Source: Plantago major (lineage: Eukaryota > Streptophyta > Magnoliopsida > Lamiales > Plantaginaceae). Taken from it: DNA of 64,000 nt. How positions within the stretch are numbered: position 1 is the stretch's first letter; every line of letters starts with the position of its first letter. Positions 56,277 to 64,000 of this stretch are shown one piece after another. The notes below the pieces were generated by a model. The model was given only the letters and a program-made list of their open reading frames with translations. It did not search any database and was not told where the DNA came from. The stretch spans positions 88,626,877 to 88,690,876 of the forward strand of contig CM048840.1 in the NCBI GenBank assembly GCA_026545765.1, read 5' to 3'. Both the position numbers and the translations under genes were made by a program.

Positions 56277-56734
56277 ATATCAAATGTCTACTTTAAATGA
56301 TAGAAATATTTAAAAACCATTACGGACTACGTATTTTTCCTTTTTATCAATATGTACTCGGCCTGGACCTGTAAGTTGTTCAACCTTCAGGATTCACCGC
56401 CATTTATTTACTAAGCTTAAGAGAAAAGGGTTTGGATCTATAGTCTGCACTTATAAAACCCATTCCCTACTAACTAAATGGCTACCATACTAAACGAGGC
56501 TGAGTGAGACCACACTCAATCCTACCTCAGGATCCATGAAAATATAGATGGGCCAGTGTAGGATTCTAAACATATCTGAGTATAATCCGGTTCTGGGTCA
56601 AACTATTTTGTTATGTCGACTCTTTTATGAGATTGTTAACTTCAACTATAACTAATCTTTTTGTGTTGACTTCATGTTTTGAGTGTCAATCATTGTTATT
56701 TCTGTGAAAAAAGTTGAATATATTTAATACTATC

Positions 56735-56880
56735 GAGTAAGTCTCTTGAGAGACGGTATCTATATAATTTATCTAGAGACAGACCTATATTGTTAATAAA
56801 ATTACCGATGCTATTAGTAAAAACATCTATGTTCTCAAGATTGGTACTTTTTTCATATTACAAAAGAACCCATAATGGAT
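56735..56880 (-). repeat. Inverted copy of the dispersed repeat seen at 46600-47050
   Basis: Shares GAGTAAGTCTCTTGAGAGACGG, AATTTATCTAGAGAC and TTGTTAATAAAATTA words with the earlier region on the opposite strand. Confidence 0.45.
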
Positions 56881-57139
56881 AAAGGGGATGGCTGAATGAT
56901 AATCTATGCCACCGCAATTCTATGGTTTGGAAAGAATGAATATCTAAACCAAAACTAGAAAGAAATTAAGAAAGCAGTGAAAAACTTTTATTCTCTCTAT
57001 TTATGCATCCATACAAGGGAGAATTAGTATTCCATCTTCCTCGAAGAACTTTATGCATAAGATAGGTGAAATTCAAAAATAAACGATAGAATATAAAAAA
57101 TGGTAAAATGTATGCTTTTATTGTAACATGTATAATTTG

Positions 57140-57496
57140 TACTCCCTCCGTCCCAGAGAACTTCATACATTAGGGTTAGCGCGCAGTTTTACGCGAAAAG
57201 TTAAAGTAATGATAGAATATAGAAAAGGTGGGAAAAAGTGTACTTTTAGTGGCAAAAGGTGTAATTTGAATGTAAAGTTGAGATTGTTTATTATTTGTTG
57301 GGTGTGGGGTAGCTTCCTTTTTTAGTAATGTATGAAGTTTTGTGGGATGGCTAAAAATGGCAAATGTATGAAGTTCTGCGGGACGGAGGGATTATGTAAT
57401 TTTTTTTTTTTTTTTGGTCATGTGTATAATGAATTTTTTTTAGTAATGTTGAATTTATGTGGGATTGATAAAAATAGAAAATATACGGAGGGAGTA
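57140..57496. mobile_element. Stowaway/Tc1-mariner-type MITE (possibly compound)
   Basis: TACTCCCTCCGTCCC at the left and ACGGAGGGAGTA at the right (TA target duplication). A second end GGGACGGAGGGATTA at 57380-57394 suggests two adjacent or nested copies. The body has ATGTATGAAGTTTTGTGGGA repeats. No transposase. Confidence 0.65.
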
Positions 57497-57544
57497 CATT
57501 TTTTCCAACCAGTTATCTATTTCTCATTCAAATTAACAAGACTT

Positions 57545-57905
57545 GAACCGCAACATATTATGGTTAAGTTAAAAAAGTACATTTTTCGAGGGTGTGGGTG
57601 CAAAAATACCACCATAAAATATGAAATTGTGTTTGTAAAATAATAATTTTAGTATGTGAGTGTGTGTGTGTGGGGTGGGGCTCAGAGGTTATTCGAACCT
57701 ACCATGTAATTGTGATACACATTTGTATTTTATTTTGGTTCGCATTTGAGGGATACATTTTTAAAAATGTATATTAGTTACTAATTAACGGATCGGGTAG
57801 GATACTCCATATAAAATATATTTTATGAAACTGTCTCCTGAATATGTTTGAGAGATCATACACCTTTAAAGCATATAAGTCATGGTGAGTCCAATTATAA
57901 ACTTT
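57545..57905 (+). repeat. Dispersed repeat, copy 1
   Basis: About 360 bp (ATTATGGTTAAGTTA...CATGTAATTGTG...TTTTATTTTGGTT...TATTAGTTACTAATTA...). Recurs at 58772-58993 and 59917-60075, where it is interrupted by the Cassandra element. A GT run lies at 57658-57672. Confidence 0.55.
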
Positions 57906-59088
57906 GATTATGCGGTTGATCAAATTCCGAAAAGGGGTGATATTGGTGTTGTTGCTACGGATCATGGGGCAATGTTAATGCTTGGCGTTAAATTTTATGT
58001 GTTATGGTTGTTGAAACTGCGGAAGGTTTGGCAGTCAAATTAGCAACATAATTTATTCCAAATTTTGAGTGCCAACATGTAGTAATTGAAGGGATTGTTC
58101 TTTGGTGATTACATATTTTAAACCTGCATCTTTTAGTTACTTTCTCAAAAAAAACTACATCTTTTAGCTTTGCCTCTTTGTTTCACATTTTCAAAAAAAA
58201 CCCAGGCATTTGATGGAGAATTTTGTTCAATGAAGTTCTGTCAAGTTCAAAGTGAGGCTAATGTAAAACACATATATTATCGGTTGTGTGATGTTGGTTT
58301 GGTAGATTATTCATTTCGTTTTTCCGAAAATTTATATGTTGTCGGTATCTTTTCTTAAGTATAGAATGGAAGTATTTTTATTCTAAAAAAGATATTTAAC
58401 AACATAATTGTTCAATGTTGGAACAACATAGAATTTTGAGATGGCATGCATGAACTAAAAATAGAAGTACTTAATGATATTATTAAGCATAGTTAACTCC
58501 ATATATAATTTTATTTATTTTCATCTTTATTTCTCCACAAACTTTGGAAAAATGTTTCAAACACACTCCGTCTGTCCAAGCCAATTGTCCGAACTTACAA
58601 TAATGAAATCTCATACAACCTTATCATGTTTTAATATGGACGAACGTTTAAAGTTGTATTAGTTTGTATTTTATGGGTGAGTTTGATTTAAGGGATTTGC
58701 ACTTCGTTCACTATCAAACCTTAGTTAGAAAAAAATTATATACAATAATATTGTAAACTTCACACCATATGTATATACTTAACCGTAACATTTTATGGTT
58801 AAATTAGTAAAAGGTACATGTTTTTTTGGATATGCAAGAGGTATGGGTGTAAAAAAAATCATCATAACATGTGAAATTATGTTTTAAAAATAATATATAT
58901 TTTTTTGTTTGGGACCACATATCAGCCCCGGGGCCACCTACCATGTTAATTGTGTTATACACTTTTGTATTTTATTTTGGTTGTGTTTGAGGGACCCAAG
59001 AGTTTCAAATTAAGTTTCAGAGAGCCTAATGTTAAAGTGATGGAGAATGCTACTCATATCAACAAGGTACACCTTATTTTCGGGAATT

Positions 59089-59178
59089 CATCCATAAGAA
59101 CTTCAGATTTAAACGTGCTTGCTTTGAATCAATCTTACAATGGGTGACCAACTGAGAAATCTCCCAGTGGGTGCACGA
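59089..59178 (+). repeat. 5S rRNA-like segment in Cassandra LTR 1
   Basis: CATCCATAAGAACTTCAGAT, TTAAACGTGCTTGCTTTG, ACAATGGGTGACCAACTGAG follow the order of 5S rRNA (CATCAGAACTCCGCAGTTAA, GCGTGCTTGGGC, GGATGGGTGACCTCCTGGGA), keeping the box A and box C positions of the pol III promoter in degenerate form. It is not a functional 5S gene. Confidence 0.7.
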
Positions 59179-59308
59179 GTGAGGACAAAGTGCGTGGAAA
59201 AGTACATGTGTTGGTATAGTGGGGTCAGCATACCACTTGGTGAACAGCTCATGAGTAACTGCACCGGCCTAAAGGGTTGGGCCCGCAAGGGGGCCGTGGC
59301 GTTATAAA

Positions 59309-59321
59309 TGGTATCAGAGTC
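59309..59321 (+). other. Primer-binding site of the Cassandra element
   Basis: TGGTATCAGAGTC two bases after LTR 1, complementary to initiator-Met tRNA. Confidence 0.75.
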
Positions 59322-59395
59322 GAGCCAACCGGAAACACATAAGGGGTGGACGGTAGGTCCGGGCCAAGGTATGGCGGGACATTGCAAAATTAATT

Positions 59396-59406
59396 AAAGA
59401 GGGGTG
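59396..59406 (+). other. Polypurine tract of the Cassandra element
   Basis: AAAGAGGGGTGA just before LTR 2. Confidence 0.6.
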
Positions 59407-59408
59407 AA

Positions 59409-59696
59409 TGTAAGCAATTTAAAGTTAAGTTTCAGAAAGCTTAAAATTAAGTCACTGAGAACGCTACTCATATCAACAGGGTGCACATTCTCTTTCGGGA
59501 ATTTATCCATAAGAACTTCAGAGTTAAGCATGTTTTCTCTGGAGCAATTTACGATGTGTGACAAACTGGAAAATCTCCCAGTGCGTGCACGAGTGAGGAC
59601 AAAGTGCGTGAAAAAGGACATGTGTTGGTATAGTGGGGCCAACATATCACCCGGAGAGCAGCCCAATGCCGGCACGCAAGGGGACGGGGTGTTACA
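59409..59696 (+). repeat. Cassandra LTR 2
   Basis: 288 bp, TGTAAGC...GGGGACGGGGTGTTACA, with a 5S-like segment at 59505-59594. Confidence 0.7.
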
Positions 59697-59914
59697 CATT
59701 CTTTTAAGCTATCATCTATAAGAACTTTAGAGTTAAACGTGGTTGCTTTGGAGCAATCTTACGATGGGTGGCCAATTGGAAAATTCCGGTGCGCGCACGG
59801 GTTAGGACAAAGCGCATGGAAAAGGGCATGCGTTGGTATAGTGGGGGCCAGCATATTACCCGAAAAGCAGCCCATGAGTAACCACATTGGCCCGTAAGGG
59901 GACGGGGCGTTACT
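59697..59914 (+). repeat. Cassandra LTR 3, 5' truncated
   Basis: Lacks about the first 90 bp of the LTR. Keeps the 5S-like segment (59713-59800) and the 3' part to GGGGCGTTAC. It joins LTR 2 directly, without an internal domain. Confidence 0.65.
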
Positions 59915-60235
59915 CATTTTTTTAAACATGCATTAGTTACTAACTACCGGGTGGTGTACGTGTAGAGGACCCAATATAAAATATCAACCCGTTTGGTCCT
60001 GTACAGGTTCGCGTTGAATCCTACCCCTTTAAAAGCATATCAATCATGTTGAATCATATTTTACATGTGACTATATAGTTAGCTTAAAAAAAGACTTAAA
60101 TGATTTAGTACTGGATGAAGACGGACTAGCCACCGAAACTACGACCAACGTTGTTTACACGGAAGTTTGACTCTTATTTTATCGATTAATTTATTATGTC
60201 CTTCACTTTTTATTTATTATTAAAAACAAACTATA

Positions 60236-60263
60236 CCGTGGCAACGCCACGGGTTAGTACTAG
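60236..60263 (+). other. Helitron-type 3' terminus
   Basis: Hairpin CCGTGGC-AAC-GCCACGG, then GTTAGTA, then CTAG and T. Confidence 0.55.
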
Positions 60264-61093
60264 TGTATAACTAAGAGGTAGTAAAGATTTGGAGGTGATA
60301 TCAATTTGTAATTCACCATTTTTATATTTTAGTAAATGGCCCGTCGATACTCGACGGGAATCGAAAAATATGTCGCATACACGATATGTAACTTTTGCAA
60401 TAAATGTCTAAAATGTGTAAGAATCATGTTTAAATCACTTTAAAATTTTATACAAACCCATCTAACAAATGTAAAAATGAAAAGAATACAATTAGTGAAA
60501 GTGAATTTACTTAAAAAGAGAGAAGCAATTAGTTACGATTCTCTTTATAACATGTACAGTACATAATAATACTACATGACTTGTCGTCTGTCGAACACCT
60601 TTTATACACCATATTGTTTGTCGTGTCTGTATTAAACGGTTATGGTTTAACCTGACCCAAACCCGTTCAGGACCAGATAGGTTGTTATCTGTTTTTTTTA
60701 TTGGGTCCTCTATTAGGACCCGTACCCAACCCGTTAATTAGTAAATGATAAGGCCGAGTACGGATTTTGACAAACCCCTAGCTCCAACATGAACCAAAAT
60801 AAAGTTTTATAAAAGTGGAAAACTCAATTAATCGGATCGAGTGCCTAACAATCCCAACCGAGGGCGGGTGCCCCCCCCTCCAAATAAAATAATTATTTAA
60901 CTGAGTTAATGAAACAATTTTTTTATTCACTAACTTAATTTTTTAAAACATTTCAGTCAAACCCGATTATTTTAAACGGGTTTTGGAACCCTGTAACCAA
61001 CCCGCAATTTTAGAATCTGTATCGTACCCCACCAACAATTTCAAAATCAGGAAGATCTAGAACCCGTACCCAACTCGCATTTTTTAAAAGAAT
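60264..61093. repeat. AT-rich sequence with ACCCGTACCCAACCCG words, no gene
   Basis: Repeated words such as GGACCCGTACCCAACCCG and inverted ACGGGTTTTGG occur at 60655-61080 and again, as GGGTACCC/GGGTCGGG words, at 61470-61760. They suggest a decayed GC-word-rich MITE split by the Stowaway at 61094. Confidence 0.35.
60329..60359 (-). other. Second Helitron-type 3' terminus, minus strand
   Basis: On the minus strand the hairpin CCCGTCGAGTATCGACGGG (8-bp stem) is followed by CCATTTACTAA, giving a CTRR (CTAA) end 7 nt downstream. The body would extend to the right; no 5' end was identified. Confidence 0.4.
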
Positions 61094-61369
61094 TACTCCC
61101 TCCATCCTGGACCCAACTTCATGTGGGTCCGGACACGGGTTTAAGAGAAAAATAAATAAAGTATGAGAGGTGATAATAAAATATGAAACAAAATGATATA
61201 AAGTATGAGAGATGTGTGGATAAACTAAAAAAAAACAGTGCATAAAGTATGAGAGATAGTGTTATAATAATGATAGTGGGGCATAAGACTTTCCCAATTT
61301 GGAAGGGGAAGTTTAGTGTGGGACGGACTAAAACGGAAATTGGGAAGTTGAGTTCGGGACGATGGAGTA
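61094..61369. mobile_element. Stowaway/Tc1-mariner-type MITE
   Basis: TACTCCCTCCATCCTGGACC at the left, inverted as GTTCGGGACGATGGAGTA at the right. TA at both ends. Three AAAGTATGAGAGA words inside. Confidence 0.65.
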
Positions 61370-61819
61370 TAATTCAGGAAAAAAGTTTCCCACGTGTTTT
61401 TTTTTGTCAGGACCCACTGAACAATTTTTTTTTTAATTTCACACATGTTTTCATGAATTTATTTTTGGTTGGGTTAGGTACCCATATCCCGGGCAAATTT
61501 ATTTCACGAAAATAATTTTCGAATGTTTTTGCGAAAAAAAGCGTGGGTGTGGATGAGTATTCCCCAGGGTGGAAACATATGGATCGGAGTTGAATTTTAG
61601 ATCTGGGTCAAATTATGGTCGGGATGAGACTGCGAACATGCCTAGGGAGGTCGTGCCAGATTGGGTCGGGGGTCAATATTTGGGCAGGGGTTAAATTCAT
61701 GATGGGTCGGGTTGGCTTCTATTAGGTCTTGGTCCGGATCGGGTATTAGACATGTGTGGGTGTGCGGCCCATGAGCACATGAGCACATGAGCCTGTACTT
61801 AAAATAAATTGTTGGGTTC

Positions 61820-62541
61820 TTACAACATTTAATAATTAATACAAAGAAGAAATTACAAAATTAATAAGAAAAAATAAAAAAAAAACTGTCGAATCTTGGA
61901 CGTCGGATCTGGTCGGAGGAAGGAGTGGACGGTGGTGGTGGTGGACGGCGGGTGGTGGAAGTGGTGGTGGAGGCAGTGGTGGTGGTTGACGGGTAGTGGT
62001 GGTGGAGGAGAGGTGTGCGGGTGGTGGTGGAGGCAGTGGTGGTGGAAGGGGGCGGTGGTGGAGGTGGAAGGGGGCGGTGGTGGAGGAGAGGGAGGCAGTG
62101 GTGGTGGAGGTGGAAGGTGGGTGGTGGTGGAGGAGAGGAAGGCGGGTAGTGGTTGTGGAATGAGAGGTGGTGGAGGAAAGGAGATGGTGGTGGTGGAGGA
62201 GAAGGGAGATGGTGGTGGTGGAAGAATGATAGTGGTTGTGGAAGAATGATGATGGTGAAATGAGGCAGATCTGGATCTGGGTATATTAGGGTTTTAGCGA
62301 CGGATAGATCGCTAAATTTTATTTCTTTTTTTTTTTAATTTTTGGGTCAACTTAATTAGAGACGGATAAATTTTATCCGTCTCTAATTAGCGACGGATAG
62401 TTAATCCGTCCCTATTTAGAGATGGATTAGCGACGGATTGAGCAATTACTCAATCCGTCTCTAATCCATCGCTAAAAGTAGCGATTCGTCGCTATTTAGC
62501 GACGGATAATTCCATCTCTAAAATTGGAAATTCTTGTAGTG
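61820..62541. mobile_element. 5'-truncated CACTA element with GGTGG minisatellite
   Basis: The right end AATTCTTGTAGTG (62529-62541) and the dense GAGACGGAT/AGCGACGGAT subterminal repeats (62290-62520) mark a CACTA terminus. The interior is similar to the element at 49360 (AACAAGAAAAAATA-like lead, GGATCTGGTCGG, GGTGG array at 61915-62225). No CACTA left end or subterminal array exists on the left, so that half is deleted. Confidence 0.65.
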
Positions 62542-63480
62542 TCCTATTATTTTGGGTCGGATGAAATATATAATTATTTGATGACACTCTTGCGGGCCGG
62601 TTTAACTTTTTATACAATACCCATTGCTAGTGTGCATGATGTGGAATTATGTGCATAATAATCGAGTAAAAAATCGTGGTTGGAATAGACCGGTCGACCA
62701 ATTTTTTTCAAGTGTTAGATATGCGATAATGTGAAATATTCCATATTACTTACAGAAATTTCAATTTCCGCCTATTCTCAGTTATACTTGATTAATAATA
62801 ACTAAATTTCAATTGAGTTGTGAAAATTTGTGTTTGATATAGAATTAAAGTTTTATTTTGTAAATGTTGTAAGTTTCAATTGAGTACTCAATTAAAAAAG
62901 ATAATTATTATCTCAACTAAAATGGTAAAGTCAAATATGAAAATATGTCCGACTTAATCAAAATGTTCTCTTAATTGTGTGCGAAAGAGTCCTATCATCA
63001 TCCAACTAAATAATAAAAATAAATCAATTTTAACCATTCACATCTTTTTAACAACCTTAAAACAAATCCTTAACCAATCAACAAATCAAATTTACACTAC
63101 CTAATTCCAATATCCATCACTTCTTATTTACACCAATCATTTGGCTCTTACACAATCTATATAACAAACTCTATAACCCCTACCAAATTTTAACCTATTC
63201 CAAACCCTTTTTTCTATTAATCACTTTTAAGCAACTAAATTTTTTATTTAAATCAATTCTTTGACTTCATACCAAATGTTTTACACCAAGTCCTACTTGA
63301 AATACTATTTGTGCACTTTGGTTTTATCTAATCACAAATAAATGCCCACATCCTTTCTTGTCTGTTTTGAATTTAGTAACGTAATTTAGAATAAAGCAAG
63401 TAATAACCTGAAGATCCCCAATTTGGCGCTTTATCTTTCAAATTACTCTCCTTGGCTCTCTTTTCTTCATCTGAAAATTT
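62542..63480. other. AT-rich sequence with no recognised feature
   Basis: No ORF, repeat end or RNA gene supported on either strand. Confidence 0.4.
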
Positions 63481-63484
63481 ATTA

Positions 63485-63590
63485 ATTTCAGTTCAGATCC
63501 GTTCAGTTCAGTTCTGCTTAATTATATTTTATACTACAATTCAGTTCAGTTCCATTCAATTCAGTTCAGTTATGTTTAGTTCTGTTCAGG
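63485..63590 (+). repeat. TTCAGTTCAG simple-repeat block
   Basis: Imperfect CAGTTCAGTTC repeats interrupted by an AT-rich core. They resemble the ends of a common plant MITE, but inverted ends and target duplication are not resolved. Confidence 0.5.
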
Positions 63591-64000
63591 CGAAGAGAAC
63601 AGAGCCCTCCTTCCTTCATGAGCTAACTTATTGCACTTGTCGCCACAACCACTATGTGAATTACTAATAATTTTGTGGAGTGCGGCAGCGCAGACGACAA
63701 CCCAATATTCACCCCTACTCACAACGAATCAAATACAAATAAACTCCACACTCCAATAGAAATACTCAAATGAAGATGGATTATTCTTGGATTCGTCATC
63801 CAAGGATTTGTTCAAGCTACTGTACTTTGATCCAGAAAACTGAGTTCAACATTCTCATCAACAATTTTACTCGGTTCGATCAAAACTTCTCGTTTAGTTT
63901 TATTGCCTTTTTAAAGGTCTGTTTTCAATCGTAAATTAATCTACATTACACGAAGAAAATAATTAAGAGAATTATAGATAATCTTTATACTTTCATAATA
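63591..64000. other. Window end, no recognised gene
   Basis: GC content rises slightly around 63590-63700, but no ORF above chance level or splice pattern allows a gene call. Confidence 0.35.

Larger units (their letters stand above)
58994..59914 (+). mobile_element. Cassandra-type TRIM with 5S-like LTRs, three LTR copies
   Basis: Two full LTRs (about 58994-59306 and 59409-59696) flank a roughly 100-bp internal domain with a Met-tRNA primer site and a purine tract. A third, 5'-truncated LTR copy follows at 59697-59914. LTR ends are TGTAAGC and GTGTTACA (GTTATA and GTTAC in the decayed copies). Each LTR holds a segment resembling the 3' two-thirds of 5S rRNA, the hallmark of Cassandra. It encodes no protein and must use proteins of another element. 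It sits inside copy 2 of the dispersed repeat, as shown by alignment to 57545-57905. Confidence 0.75.
56081..60263 (+). mobile_element. Candidate Helitron (3' end supported, 5' end tentative)
   Basis: The 3' end has a GC hairpin CCGTGGCAACGCCACGG (60236-60252, 7-bp stem, 3-nt loop) followed 7 nt later by CTAG (60260-60263) and a host T, the classic Helitron terminus. The left boundary is placed at TATATATTAATAAAACTAAA (56081), which resembles plant Helitron 5' ends but lacks a clear TC. No Rep/helicase ORF. It contains Stowaway MITEs and a Cassandra TRIM, so if real it is an old shell. Confidence 0.35.

Noticed and set aside
59089..59800. Possible 5S rRNA genes
   Set aside because: The segments are diverged, lack the 5' third of 5S rRNA, and lie at the same place within LTRs that have a PBS and PPT between them. 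Cassandra explains them.
61896..62249. 117-codon Gly/Val/Trp-rich ORF
   Set aside because: Same minisatellite artefact in the truncated CACTA element.

Overview
The window is plant nuclear DNA, most likely from a eudicot. It is AT-rich and intron-bearing, and almost all of it is transposable elements: Sire-type Copia, a non-autonomous Gypsy element with an antisense gene, an L1-type LINE, CACTA, hAT, Mutator-like and Stowaway elements, and a Cassandra TRIM carrying 5S-like sequence. Lamiales is a weak guess from repeat style only. The only confident remnant of a normal host gene is the last exon of a WAT1-related (EamA/nodulin MtN21) transporter at 92-296. A broken SWI2/SNF2 (MINU-like) fragment lies near 55.4-55.6 kb.

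Layout. 2.45-10.64 kb is a non-autonomous Gypsy element on the minus strand (TSD ATATT). It holds a 5' gag fragment and an antisense ORF with a 'putative gypsy type transposon' domain. Its 5' LTR is split by a CACTA element (TSD GAT). That element holds a Mutator-like TIR element, which holds an hAT element (TSD CTCACAAA), which holds a tRNA-like sequence. 10.9-15.99 kb is an L1-type LINE with a frameshifted ORF1 and a full-length ORF2 whose reverse transcriptase motif reads FAND instead of FADD. 16.21-46.59 kb is one Sire-clade Copia element (element A, plus strand, TSD GATAA, LTRs about 1.73 kb) split by a second element of the same family (element B, minus strand). One deletion at the junction near 35,726 removed most of B's 5' LTR and part of A's integrase. 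Both carry a long extra gene region downstream of pol, with its own TATA box and apparent introns.

46.6-64 kb is a mosaic of smaller insertions: a solo LTR (TSD ACCAT) split by a CACTA element (TSD AAA), a GC-rich Mutator-like MITE (10-bp TSD), Stowaway-like MITEs, a dispersed repeat hit by a Cassandra TRIM with three LTR copies, Helitron-type 3' hairpins, and a 5'-truncated CACTA relative.

The genes do not form a host pathway. Each retroelement carries its own gag, protease, integrase, RT or RNase H pieces, and the nesting gives an order of insertion. Many frameshifts in elements A and B fall in patches where CAG or CTG in one copy reads as CGA, TCG or CG in the other. This looks like assembly or base-calling error in methylated repeats, so many apparent pseudogene lesions there should not be trusted. 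I found no convincing new host defence or biosynthetic system. The most unusual items are the antisense gene of the Gypsy element, the Sire extra gene with its own promoter, and the triple-LTR Cassandra.
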